Numbered from the stretch's first letter, positions 53,644 through 61,118 are shown. The stretch: DNA of 64,000 nucleotides from Ruminococcaceae bacterium YRB3002 (GCA_900099715.1 FMTG01000005.1:20046-84045); one strand, 5' to 3'. Notes: generated by a model not told the origin, from the sequence alone. A program made the numbers and translations.

Positions 53644-54516
53644 TTATGCATTCTCCTGTTTAGTTATTACATTTACATACTGGAACGGTATCTCGATATG
53701 ATGTTCTGCAAGAGCCTGATTAACCCTCACATTAATATCGGATGTTACAACCTCAGTCCTGTTGCCCGGCTCATAGAATACAGTAGTCGTCAGGCGGAGA
53801 CTGCTGTCCTCATATGCCATGAAGTAAACATCAGCATACTGTCTCTCGCCGTCTATCATCAATCCTGGAATACTGTATTCTGAACTCATTATCGCATTCT
53901 TGATGACTGACATGGCAAGTTCCACATCCGTTCCATAGGCGACATTGAAGTTGAACTGGGCTGACCTGTAACCTACCTGATAGCTGTAGTTTATAAGCTT
54001 CATTGCGTTGAGCTTGCTGTTTGGGATAACGAGCACCTGCGAATCGACGCCCTGAAGCACAACATGACGCATCGTAATATCCTTGACGATACCGGCAGTA
54101 CCATCCTCCAGAACGATCCTGTTCCCTAATTCGAATGGTCTGTAGATACTGATCATCAGACCGCCCAGAACGTCCTTGATGGCGTCCTGCGCAACGAAAG
54201 CGAGCACCGCACTGATGATAGCCGTACCGCCGAGAAGAGTCTTCCAGATGGAATCAAAGCCGCCGAACATCGCGAAAACCAGCACGATACCGGCAATGAT
54301 GATGACCGCCGATATCAGCCTCTCAAGGAAATGGAAATGGATCTCCTTATGCTTCTTCTTGATCTTCTTAAATACACGGTGGTTGATCTTTCTCAAAAGC
54401 CACACGAGAAAGATGATCACCAGAACACCGACAAGGTAGATCAGCATTACGATATTATCAGCAATAAAACCGGTCCAATCGAACTCAGGCAGCTTCGACT
54501 CTCCAAGCATACGCAT
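53644..54516 (-). CDS. MscS-family mechanosensitive channel
   Basis: 290 residues: three hydrophobic helices (about 20-45, 65-90, 92-118), the pore-lining helix with Ala/Gly pattern (GGTAIISAVLAFVAQDAIKDVLGG) and the beta domain (IVLEDGTAGIVKDITMRHV, VIPNSKLNAMKLINYS). It should open under membrane tension to release solutes on osmotic down-shock. The ATG follows immediately after the stop of the lipoprotein gene. Confidence 0.92.
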   Translation of the reverse strand: MRMLGESKLPEFDWTGFIADNIVMLIYLVGVLVIIFLVWLLRKINHRVFKKIKKKHKEIHFHFLERLISAVIIIAGIVLVFAMFGGFDSIWKTLLGGTAIISAVLAFVAQDAIKDVLGGLMISIYRPFELGNRIVLEDGTAGIVKDITMRHVVLQGVDSQVLVIPNSKLNAMKLINYSYQVGYRSAQFNFNVAYGTDVELAMSVIKNAIMSSEYSIPGLMIDGERQYADVYFMAYEDSSLRLTTTVFYEPGNRTEVVTSDINVRVNQALAEHHIEIPFQYVNVITKQENA

Positions 54517-55086
54517 TTAACCGCCGATTACAGAAGGATCGATCTGAATGCCCTCAGTGGAACTTGTAAATACATCTGACAACTTGTTCCAGCCGTCCTT
54601 TACAACATCACTGTTAAGAAGATCTGTAACCTGCTCTGTCTTTCCGACATCATCGAAAACACTTGCGATCGTGGAAGGATCCTTGATAACACCGTCAATG
54701 ATCGACTTGATACCCAGGATGTTATTGGCAAAGATCATCTTATCTGTTGCAGAGAGTCTGCCGATAGCCTCGATAGTATTGGAAGCCAGCTGTGACTTGT
54801 TAACGTTGACAAGATCGTTGTCCTTAACAAACTGAAGGATCTGTGATGCCATATCAGCATTCTTCAAACTGTTGCCGGCTGCACCTGCGCCATACCCTAC
54901 GATCGGCTCGACGATCTTCGTATAGATCTCATCTGCTGAAGGAGCATCCTTAGTGCCCTCGTCCTCGCCGGATACAACTGCCGAACCCTGAGCGTCTGAA
55001 GCGGATGTAGCACCGGCGATCTGATCGCATGCTGCCATGCTCATAGCCATTGCGGCTATTGTAACTACTGCAAATAACTTTTTCAT
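54517..55086 (-). CDS. Lipoprotein of unknown function
   Basis: 189 residues with a signal peptide ending in the lipobox MSMAAC, then a Ser/Ala/Asp-rich linker and a mostly helical domain of about 140 residues (ADMASQILQFVKDNDL, LGIKSIIDGVIKDPSTIASVF). No family recognised. It is directly followed by mscS, so the two are probably co-transcribed. The ribosome site GCGAGG lies 11 bp upstream, and a GTACC/GGTAC hairpin at 55119-55135 lies in the leader. Confidence 0.72.
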   Translation of the reverse strand: MKKLFAVVTIAAMAMSMAACDQIAGATSASDAQGSAVVSGEDEGTKDAPSADEIYTKIVEPIVGYGAGAAGNSLKNADMASQILQFVKDNDLVNVNKSQLASNTIEAIGRLSATDKMIFANNILGIKSIIDGVIKDPSTIASVFDDVGKTEQVTDLLNSDVVKDGWNKLSDVFTSSTEGIQIDPSVIGG

Positions 55087-55199
55087 AATTTAACTAACCT
55101 CGCATTCCATGCATTTATTTGTACCGTTTTGGTACATCAGGTTATTTTATTATAAAAATCTTTTGAATACCATAGCGAAAGGAAATTGTTCCCGGTTAT

Positions 55200-55230
55200 G
55201 GGCACCCCGGGAGCCACAAGTGGGTGCCTA
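55200..55230. repeat. Hairpin bordering the repeat array
   Basis: GGCACCC pairs with GGGTGCC across a loop of about 14 nt. It opens the 720-bp gene-poor stretch 55087-55807, which otherwise holds the 65-bp repeats, a long hairpin and a terminator. Confidence 0.5.
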
Positions 55231-55260
55231 GGAGTCGGATAAGAGACAAGTATTACCAGT

Positions 55261-55488
55261 AACCGCACACCCGGGGTGTTATGTACGGGTGTGTTTTGAG
55301 CCGTTTTGGCGCGGTTATTCACGGTAACCGCACACCCCGGGTGTCATGTACGGGTGTGTTTTGAGCCGTTTTGGCGCGGTTATTCATGGTAACCGCACAC
55401 CCCGGGTGTCATGTACGGGTGTGTTTTGAGCCGTTTTGGCGCGGTTATTCACGGTAACCGCACACCCCGGGTGTCATGAACGGGTGTC
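55261..55488. repeat. 65-bp tandem repeat array, 3.5 copies
   Basis: Copies begin at 55261, 55326 and 55391 and a half copy runs 55456-55488, with a period of exactly 65 bp and only a few substitutions. Each full unit starts AACCGC and ends GCGGTT, which pair, and contains CACACCC followed by GGGTGT and again GGGTGTG, so two alternative inner hairpins are possible. In the first unit the central base of the inner palindrome is G instead of C, which leaves the stem intact. There are no unique spacers, so it is not CRISPR. Confidence 0.93.
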
Positions 55489-55530
55489 CCTCATTATTTT
55501 TAACAATAGAAACCCAGGTACTACAGATGG

Positions 55531-55596
55531 CCGGGAAGAACAATTGTACCGCGCCTTTGGATCCTGCGACGCGCGGGACAATTCTGTTCTTCCCGG
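55531..55596. repeat. Long imperfect inverted repeat
   Basis: CCGGGAAGAACA at 55531-55542 pairs with TGTTCTTCCCGG at 55585-55596; inside it ATTGT/ACAAT and CCGCGC/GCGCGG continue the stem with small bulges, giving about 23 pairs. Too GC-rich and without a T-tract on either side to be an ordinary terminator. Function unknown. Confidence 0.75.
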
Positions 55597-55650
55597 ACTT
55601 TTAAAAACCCGCGCCTCCGGAGAGACACGGGTAAAAAGTGAGGGTTGAAA

Positions 55651-55740
55651 ATGAAAAACCATTTGGTGTTGTCTTTATTGTACAAGATATATATAACGCC
55701 GGTATTAACCGGGGTTGAACAAAGTGTTAAACAAAAATGA
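55651..55740 (+). CDS. Possible 29-residue peptide
   Basis: ATG preceded by GAGGG at 6 bp opens a 29-codon frame (MKNHLVLSLLYKIYITP...). It lies in the gene-poor region convergent with the terminator of the minus-strand peptide gene. No promoter or homologue is recognised; chance is the simpler reading. Confidence 0.2.
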   Translation: MKNHLVLSLLYKIYITPVLTGVEQSVKQK

Positions 55741-55742
55741 AG

Positions 55743-55774
55743 AAAATAAAAATCCCCGATCCGAAGACCGGGGA
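55743..55774 (-). terminator. Strong terminator of the 32-residue peptide gene
   Basis: Minus-strand stem TCCCCGGTC/GATCGGGGA with TTCG tetraloop, followed by TTTTTATTTT. It closes the short transcript beginning near 55939. Confidence 0.9.
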
Positions 55775-55807
55775 CGAATGAAATCATAAATCCAATCAGC
55801 TATTGGC

Positions 55808-55906
55808 TCAAGGAGGATTCATCTGAAGCTCGTCACTCTCGGTAAGAGCATCAACTACCTCAAACTTGATAACCTCAACCTCAACGTCTCTATATAACTC
55901 TTTCAT
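55808..55906 (-). CDS. Small acidic peptide (32 residues), possible RiPP-like precursor or signal
   Basis: ATG at 55906 with GGAGG 7 bp upstream, a consensus promoter and a strong terminator make this a complete monocistronic unit. The peptide begins MKELYRDVEVEVIKFE, continues VVDALTESDEL and ends QMNPP. The order Tyr-x-x-x-x-x-Glu-Val-Ile-x-Phe-Glu-x-x-Asp-x-x-Thr-x-Ser recalls short precursor-like peptides of Clostridia whose leaders resemble those of lasso and other ribosomal peptides. No maturation enzyme, protease or transporter is adjacent. No cysteine is present. Its role is unknown; the assignment as a gene is firmer than any function. Confidence 0.7.
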   Translation of the reverse strand: MKELYRDVEVEVIKFEVVDALTESDELQMNPP

Positions 55907-55945
55907 ATCATTTCCTCCAAAGCATATTAAGCTTTGTACTCTGAT

Positions 55946-55975
55946 ATTGTATTTTTTTTAGCACAAATATGTCAA
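55946..55975 (-). promoter_or_regulatory. Strong promoter of the peptide gene
   Basis: Minus strand: -35 TTGACA (55970-55975), 18-bp spacer, -10 TACAAT (55946-55951). Predicted start near 55939, leaving a 33-nt leader. Confidence 0.85.
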
Positions 55976-55993
55976 CAACTGTTTTGTTACTAA

Positions 55994-56008
55994 ACTGTGT
56001 CACATAGT
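55994..56008. promoter_or_regulatory. Palindromic operator-like site upstream of the peptide promoter
   Basis: Near-perfect 15-bp dyad ACTGTG-TCA-CATAGT (one arm mismatch). Its centre is about 62 bp upstream of the predicted start, the helical position at which CRP/FNR-type activators commonly bind. The half-site contains TGTG/CACA. Inference only. Confidence 0.4.
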
Positions 56009-56026
56009 GTGTTTTCGCGATGCTCA

Positions 56027-56773
56027 CTATTCCGGGGACAGTCCGAGCGAATCCCATTTCTCGGGGCTGATCACCTGGAGAGAGTTGATCACGACCACAC
56101 AATCGGGTTTGACGTTCTTCATAACGGTGATCATCTTGTCCTGAGGAATCGCTACGCATCCGCCTGTATAGGGCTTGACCGGTCCCAGACAGTGCAGGAA
56201 GATCGCAGATCCGAGACCCGGCGTACCTTCTGCATTGTAACTGATATTCAGGCAGTACTGATACCCGTTAACATAATCCACGATATGCTCGCTGTCATCC
56301 TTATTGAGGTCAGGAAGATCCTTGATGCTTACCATCTCGTTATAGCCATAGCCGTCACGGACATCGCCTGACCAGTAATCGTCATCCGTCACCTTGTGGT
56401 AAGTTATGGCACATCCGGGGTCATCTGCTATTCCAAAAGCATAATTGAACCCGAAAGTACCCACAGGCGTCATACCGTCACCCTCTTTGGTCTTGCCGAG
56501 GCCCCATTTGCCTATATAGCCGGGCGTTGTCATTATCTGCTTCCATACACCGTTGTCATCCTTCTGGTGCATGGAGATATATGCTGTGGTCCTTCCTACA
56601 CCTGCCACGACGAACAGCTGGTCGGCGGTCTGCGCCTCGGGAAGTTCTGCAACCCACGACGGGGAATCCTCGCATGCCGCGAGGTCTGCCTTATCTTCTG
56701 CCTTTTTCGCGCTGATATTACCCGAAACATCAGCGTTAGCATTTACCGAACAGGCACAGAATCCCATAGCCAT
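56027..56773 (-). CDS. L,D-transpeptidase (YkuD) family protein
   Basis: 248 residues. The YkuD catalytic region reads IFLHCLGPVKPYTGGCVAIPQDKM, with the histidine and the TGGC cysteine that form peptide cross-links in the wall or attach proteins. Upstream parts (TTPGYIGKWGLGKTKEGDGMTPVGTFGF) agree with this family. The start ATG gives only MAMGFCACSVNA before the mature-looking part, far too short for a normal signal peptide, and a stop lies in frame not far upstream, so the N-terminus may be truncated. It follows a lipoprotein gene by 13 bp. Confidence 0.85.
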   Translation of the reverse strand: MAMGFCACSVNANADVSGNISAKKAEDKADLAACEDSPSWVAELPEAQTADQLFVVAGVGRTTAYISMHQKDDNGVWKQIMTTPGYIGKWGLGKTKEGDGMTPVGTFGFNYAFGIADDPGCAITYHKVTDDDYWSGDVRDGYGYNEMVSIKDLPDLNKDDSEHIVDYVNGYQYCLNISYNAEGTPGLGSAIFLHCLGPVKPYTGGCVAIPQDKMITVMKNVKPDCVVVINSLQVISPEKWDSLGLSPE

Positions 56774-56786
56774 AATCTCTACGTTC

Positions 56787-57392
56787 TCATATTACATCAT
56801 CCCCGTAGTTAACCTCACCGATTCCCAAATATGTAACCGACTTCACCGTAAAGTCCGCGATATCTTCCTCATCGATAAACTCGTCACCGGCAGGAAAGAC
56901 TCCGTCAAACTCCACTTTATATACGTGCACGCCGTAACTCATATCGAAAATCATATCTCCCTCAGAGTAAGAGTAAACTCTCCAGCCCGCGTCAGCCAGG
57001 TCTTTACCGGACTTGCCGACATATGAAGCCATCTGTTCATCGGTCAGCTGCGATTCATCCATATTCTCCACAAATATTACAGGCAGATCGGCAACAATCT
57101 CCTTAACACCGGCATCGTGATCCTCACCGAAATCGATCTCTAACAGCTTATCGGTCATCTCGTCCGTAATCTCGGCAACTGCCCTGTAATCCACGCCATC
57201 CTTTACAAATGCATACGTGAAATAATTATTCCGATAACCATAAGAGATCATTTCATAATCGTACGCATCCTTCAGTGTTTTGATCTCACTAACATCGGCA
57301 TTAGCACTTGTCTCGGCAGTCTTGGCAGTACAACCTGCGAGCAGGCACAGTGCCAGCAAGGAAGAAACGATCAAAGCAAATATCTTACGCAT
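56787..57392 (-). CDS. Lipoprotein of unknown function
   Basis: 201 residues; signal peptide ending in lipobox LLAGC. The remainder is an alpha/beta domain rich in acidic residues (TDEMTDKLLEIDFGEDHD, VHVYKVEFDGVFPAGDEF) with no recognised family. The segment just after the lipid cysteine (ETSANADVSEI) resembles the N-terminus of the transpeptidase downstream (NANADVSGNI), which suggests a related origin of the leader parts. A GGAGG ribosome site precedes the ATG; a palindromic TAGTA/TACTA sequence lies in the promoter region at 57421-57438. Confidence 0.7.
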   Translation of the reverse strand: MRKIFALIVSSLLALCLLAGCTAKTAETSANADVSEIKTLKDAYDYEMISYGYRNNYFTYAFVKDGVDYRAVAEITDEMTDKLLEIDFGEDHDAGVKEIVADLPVIFVENMDESQLTDEQMASYVGKSGKDLADAGWRVYSYSEGDMIFDMSYGVHVYKVEFDGVFPAGDEFIDEEDIADFTVKSVTYLGIGEVNYGDDVI

Positions 57393-57465
57393 ATTTACAC
57401 ACCTCCATGAGCTATTAATTTAGTAGGTCACTATACTACAAATCGGCCGGACAGACAACAGTTCC

Positions 57466-57990
57466 TTATTTTCCGTACATCTTCTTCTCATAAAGGGAAA
57501 AGACGCGTGAGAAACTTCTGCTCCTGTTCGAACAGGAATCCTTGTTCCCTTTTTCCACGGGAGTAAAGAAAATGTTCTGGCCGTGCTCCACGTTCCTGAC
57601 CCATTCAGGCTCGCCATTCACCTTATTCATCGCCGCATCCAGATGTTCTTTATCTATCCTGTTCAGTACTGCCCACAGGGATCTCGCCCCTGTCCACGTT
57701 GTAGCAGCAGATCCGCCGGTATAGATCTTATTATCTGTACCATACTTGAAGGAATATACAGGATTATGCTCATTATAGTATTCCAAAACCTTCTGTAGAG
57801 ACGATTGCTTTCTGATCTTTAAGATGGCATAAGCATTGGGCTCATCTTCTCCGGTTGTCGTTGTAGCTATATCAATCAGTTCCTTATCACTGAGGACCAG
57901 GTTGATCAAACGCCTGTACTTACCGACACGCTTAGCCCGCCCGCGGGCAACCGTATTCGTTTTCTTTATGTAAGAAGCAACAAAGCACAT
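57466..57990 (-). CDS. Hypothetical protein
   Basis: 174 residues without a recognised family. The N-terminus is basic (KKTNTVARGRAKRVGKYRRL) and the centre contains GGSAATTWTGARSLWAVLNRI; the end is Ser/Arg-rich. No signal peptide or membrane helix. It stands between the lipoprotein gene and the tRNA-Arg fragment, at the edge of the accessory island. Its coding status rests on length and a plausible composition. Confidence 0.5.
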   Translation of the reverse strand: MCFVASYIKKTNTVARGRAKRVGKYRRLINLVLSDKELIDIATTTTGEDEPNAYAILKIRKQSSLQKVLEYYNEHNPVYSFKYGTDNKIYTGGSAATTWTGARSLWAVLNRIDKEHLDAAMNKVNGEPEWVRNVEHGQNIFFTPVEKGNKDSCSNRSRSFSRVFSLYEKKMYGK

Positions 57991-58055
57991 AGATTACCTC
58001 AGATTTGATATATCTGTAATTATAACACTGCCCATCATCGCTCAGCAGACAAAAA

Positions 58056-58088
58056 ACAGACCCTGCAGATATATTCTGCAAGGTCTGT
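58056..58088 (-). terminator. Terminator originally belonging to the tRNA-Arg unit
   Basis: ACAGACC/GGTCTGT with inner TGCAG/CTGCA stem; on the minus strand it is followed by TTTTTTGTCTGC. It lies 14 bp downstream of the tRNA-Arg 3' fragment, as expected if the fragment is the displaced end of the gene. Confidence 0.8.
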
Positions 58089-58101
58089 TATCCTGTTCAC
58101 T

Positions 58102-58143
58102 TTGGTGAGCCACGGGGGGACTCGAACCTCCGACTCACAGCTT
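58102..58143 (-). repeat. tRNA-Arg 3'-end fragment (attachment-site copy)
   Basis: 42 bp matching the CCA end, T arm and part of the anticodon arm of tRNA-Arg at 62302-62341, with one extra C in the T-stem side and one substitution. No complete tRNA can be formed here. Together with the intact tRNA and a partial copy at 62208-62229 it marks the borders of an integrated element. Confidence 0.85.
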
Positions 58144-58247
58144 GGAAGCAGAGCCAGAAACCCTTATTTTACAGGTGTTTGCAGGCTTTGGGAGGAGTTG
58201 GAACAGACCTCGATCATAGGCATTCTAACATATTCACTCTGTAAAAC

Positions 58248-58560
58248 CTAAAGTGCAAACAGCATTTGTTGTATAACATCTATCGTATCATTAAACGAAA
58301 TACCTTCAGCATACGGCATCTGCTTTTGATAACCTGCCCATCGCTGATTCATACCGGGATCGTTAACAATATTCTCAAATATTATGCGGAAATCTTGAAT
58401 CTTATCGTAGCTGCCTCTGTGCTTTGATGTTTCAACAAAAGCTTTCCTTAGAGTATCTGTTTCATATCCGACGGAAGAAAGCATATAGATATCATAGAAA
58501 TCCCTTGGCCTTGTATTTCCTACACCTCTTGAAAGAATTGTCTCGAGCTTCTCGTTGAGT
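58248..58560 (-). pseudogene. AbiEii-type nucleotidyltransferase remnant (C-terminal part)
   Basis: The reading frame gives LNEKLETILSRGVGNTRPRD followed by FYDIYMLSS and about 75 further residues, the C-terminal half of AbiEii/AbiGii-type nucleotidyltransferase toxins. The N-terminal catalytic half is missing and no AbiEi partner is present, so the abortive-infection system is dead here. An ATG at 58484 could allow a 78-residue fragment. The 5' break joins it, out of frame, to a lipoprotein leader. Confidence 0.72.
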
Positions 58561-58563
58561 AAT

Positions 58564-58714
58564 AAGTGTTCTTATAATCGGGGTTCCCCGCTATGTACTC
58601 TTCAGAATCACCGGTTGGAGCAGATTCGGTACCGTCGTCCTTGTTGCACGATACAAGCGGGATTAACAGACTGACAGACAGCACCACGGAAATGAATCTC
58701 TTTGAAATAGACAT
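58564..58714 (-). pseudogene. Truncated lipoprotein gene
   Basis: A good ribosome site (AAGGAGG) and a lipoprotein signal (ISVVLSVSLLIPLVSC) are followed by only about 30 residues before the frame enters the AbiEii remnant and ends. It looks like a lipoprotein gene cut by recombination. Confidence 0.55.
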
Positions 58715-58782
58715 AAGCATATCCTCCTTATGTTAAGGAGCATATCAAAGAGATGTATCACAATTATATCATCAGTTCTGAA

Positions 58783-59076
58783 CTACGCAGAGAAAGGCAT
58801 TATCTTGTCAATGTCTTCCTGGCAAGTCTCTTTTAGGATACGTATGTCGATCTCATTCTGAAGATCCAGGAAGTATTTCTCTGACACTCCAAAGTATCTT
58901 GCCAATCTTAACGAGGTATCTGCCGTTATCTTTCGCTTGTCGTGTATGATCTCAAGAATGCGTGAAGTTGGAACGTGTATATCTTTCGCCAAACGATATG
59001 CTGAGATATCGAGTGGTTCCATAAATTCCTCTTTAAGAATGTCGCCTATTGAAGGTGTGGGTATTTTATTATTCAT
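58783..59076 (-). CDS. higA: HigA-type antitoxin
   Basis: 97 residues with an XRE helix-turn-helix of the VapI/HigA type: GDILKEEFMEPLDISAYRLA, VPTSRILEIIHDKRKITADT, and RLARYFGVSEKYFLDLQ. It neutralises the toxin encoded just upstream and represses the operon. A GTG at 59085 overlaps the GAGGAG ribosome site; ATG at 59076 is chosen. Located in the tRNA-Arg island, where it may favour retention of the element. Confidence 0.93.
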   Translation of the reverse strand: MNNKIPTPSIGDILKEEFMEPLDISAYRLAKDIHVPTSRILEIIHDKRKITADTSLRLARYFGVSEKYFLDLQNEIDIRILKETCQEDIDKIMPFSA

Positions 59077-59088
59077 CTGTTGCACTCC

Positions 59089-59370
59089 TCAATGATAATC
59101 TGTTATCTCAACATCGTAACAATCGCTTTGTTCAAATCTAAAACATATTCTATACTGATCATTTATTCTGATGCTGTATTGACCTTTTCTGTCTCCCTTT
59201 AACAATTCCAAGTGATTTGCTGGCGGAACCCGAAGATCATCAATCACTTTAGCATTGTTCATCATTATCATCTTCCTCAAAGCTATCCCCTGAATAGAAT
59301 GGGGCAGCTTCCTGGAAAACTGCTGCTGAAACACTTTCGCCGTTTCTTTATCTGAAAAACTCTTGATCAT
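59089..59370 (-). CDS. higB: HigB-type toxin
   Basis: 93 residues of the RelE/HigB fold: MIKSFSDKETAKVFQQQFSR, IALRKMIMMNNA, PPANHLELLKGDRKGQYS and IRINDQYRICFRF, ending VEITDYH. Such toxins cleave mRNA on the ribosome. Gene order toxin-antitoxin with 12 bp between stop and antitoxin ATG is that of higBA. No strong ribosome site is seen (GAGG 14 bp upstream). Confidence 0.93.
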   Translation of the reverse strand: MIKSFSDKETAKVFQQQFSRKLPHSIQGIALRKMIMMNNAKVIDDLRVPPANHLELLKGDRKGQYSIRINDQYRICFRFEQSDCYDVEITDYH

Positions 59371-59545
59371 CTAAATTATATCTACCTCGCATATATATGT
59401 CAAACAGATACATTCAATAAAGCAAGAACTTTTGAATGGTTAATTACATAAATATTATAATGAATATCATGTCCGATTAGTTGGACGAAGCGTCATAAAT
59501 TAAGGTCGTTTGCTATTACCCAAAGATATATTGCAAACATCATTA

Positions 59546-59755
59546 CTATCTCAATCTAATCACGCAGACATATTTATCTCCAACAGTTCCTGCGCTTAGT
59601 CTGTATTTGATCATCGCAAGATCATTATCTGCTATGGCTATCCCCAATCCGGTTCCTCCGCTGACAGTATCAGCAATCTCATTGACTATCTTAATCTGAT
59701 CATTGCCGTAAGATATAGTTATGGCTATATTAGCACTAGCTATTAATGTATACAA
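59546..59755 (-). pseudogene. Unidentified gene fragment
   Basis: An open frame of about 75 residues including SGGTGLGIAIADNDLAMIKY and ending GDKYVCVIRLR. The GTGLGIAI stretch resembles the G-box of GHKL ATPases, but the match is weak. It lies directly beside a clearer histidine-kinase remnant and has no ribosome site. Confidence 0.35.
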
Positions 59756-59765
59756 CTTAGCAGCA

Positions 59766-59945
59766 TTATCCGACAGGAAAGATTATCTCCAGGATGAAGT
59801 CATATCCGTAGGGAGTTTCCTTACATTCGCTCATCAGTTCTCCACCGTAGTTCGCGGCAGCTGTCCTGATATTATGCACACCGAAGCCGTGGCCGGCTTT
59901 ATCCTTCTTTGTAGTCCTGTTCTCATCATCTGAAATATCCACACG
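59766..59945 (-). pseudogene. GHKL sensor-kinase remnant
   Basis: The frame reads DENRTTKKDKAGHGFGVHNI followed by RTAAANYGGEL and ends shortly after at a stop. This is the ATP-binding end of an AgrC/LytS-like sensor kinase (HATPase_c_5). The rest of the kinase is missing, and an upstream stop breaks the frame. It is decayed. Confidence 0.65.
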
Positions 59946-59971
59946 CCAGTGTTATTTCTGAACGTAAAGAA

Positions 59972-59996
59972 GAGACCCCTGATTCTCAGGAGTCTC
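59972..59996 (-). terminator. Terminator of the sigma/anti-sigma operon
   Basis: GAGAC-C-CCTGA/TCAGG-A-GTCTC stem with one mismatch, followed on the minus strand by TTCTTTACG. About 50 bp after the anti-sigma stop. Confidence 0.6.
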
Positions 59997-60046
59997 ATTC
60001 TGTCATTTGCAGTACTACAAACCGCAACGCTGTGAATATCACACTT

Positions 60047-61114
60047 TTAATTAAACTTAACCGTAAACCCGCCCCATTCAAGAGAATCAAAAGCTTCGGG
60101 GACACTTTCTCCTTCAGAATCTATCTGAAAACATAAAGGTTCGAAGGTATAACTCTTAGCATTGGGATCAAGGCCCTCCAAATCTGTCATAGTAATGGTC
60201 ACGCTGTTATCATCGGAATCAATACCGTCAATCCAAACTGTTGTACTATTTCCATTGCTGTCGGTAATGCAGTATTTTACGATATCTTTAATCGACTTCG
60301 ATGTATCATTCAATCGATAGACGATACTTACGTTGAACATTGATGGTGCAACAGTTACGCTTATATCTGCAACTCCGCCTTCGACAGAAAGGTTTTCTTT
60401 CCGCAGCTGACGCGCATCATTGGGTTTCTCAAAATCAAAACGCAACTCCTGTTCGGTTATCGTCTTTATTTCATTGTTTTCCTGAACCGTAAAAAATACA
60501 GGCATTATTTTGTATTGTTTCAGTCTAAGACGGATTACAAGAGATACATTCCCGGAACTGGTATCCGCATTAGAGAGATCAACATAACAGATATAGTGTC
60601 CGTTATATTCCCCAGTGTTTTCATCCCAGCATCCATCAGCCGACAATTGGCAATCTGTGCCGTTCACATCAGCGTGGTCACTCCATTCAACCATCATGTT
60701 ACCGGCATCGATTACCTTCTGCGGAGCAGTTGCAGAAAAGTATAAAGTCGCTCCATCATACCAGTATTCTTCAATTGTCCAAAGAGGGCCGTAGTCTTCA
60801 TCCTCACTTTGATTGATCTCTATCTCATTCTCCGATGGAATATCCAATCTCCCGTTTACTTCTTCCTCAGGCATAAACTTGGACAGAAATCCGGCTAGTC
60901 CGCCGTTTGTTGCCCACACTGCACCGCAGCCTATCAGTACGACTGCGGCTATAGCCGCTGCCGCTAATGCCGGGTTCATTAAAAATCTTCTTCGAACATT
61001 ATTATTATTTCTCATTCTGCTTTCCTCCTGAATTTGGGTAAAAGCGTTCTGAGCCTTTTTCTGAACTATATCAGGCACGTTTATTTCTTTCACTGCATGA
61101 TCAAAATCCTTCAT
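60047..61114 (-). CDS. Anti-sigma factor-like membrane protein (DUF4179-type)
   Basis: 355 residues. A short cytoplasmic N-terminus (about 1-45, DHAVKEINVPDIVQKKAQ) precedes a single hydrophobic helix (about 50-70, AAAAIAAVVLIGCGAV) and an extracytoplasmic domain of about 280 residues. It follows the sigma-factor gene by 4 bp. An in-frame GTG at 61129 lies within the GTGAGGAA ribosome site, so ATG at 61114 is used. It probably holds the sigma factor inactive until an external signal is received. Confidence 0.82.
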   Translation of the reverse strand: MKDFDHAVKEINVPDIVQKKAQNAFTQIQEESRMRNNNNVRRRFLMNPALAAAAIAAVVLIGCGAVWATNGGLAGFLSKFMPEEEVNGRLDIPSENEIEINQSEDEDYGPLWTIEEYWYDGATLYFSATAPQKVIDAGNMMVEWSDHADVNGTDCQLSADGCWDENTGEYNGHYICYVDLSNADTSSGNVSLVIRLRLKQYKIMPVFFTVQENNEIKTITEQELRFDFEKPNDARQLRKENLSVEGGVADISVTVAPSMFNVSIVYRLNDTSKSIKDIVKYCITDSNGNSTTVWIDGIDSDDNSVTITMTDLEGLDPNAKSYTFEPLCFQIDSEGESVPEAFDSLEWGGFTVKFN

Positions 61115-61118
61115 ATGA

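Noticed and set aside
55261..55488. CRISPR array
   Set aside because: The period is a constant 65 bp of repeat with no unique spacers, and no cas genes are in the window.
55521..55787. 88-codon minus-strand frame over the long hairpin
   Set aside because: It reads through the hairpin and the peptide-gene terminator and has no ribosome site.
55808..55906. Lasso-peptide cluster
   Set aside because: No protease, cyclase or leader-binding protein lies within several kilobases; only a loose leader resemblance remains.
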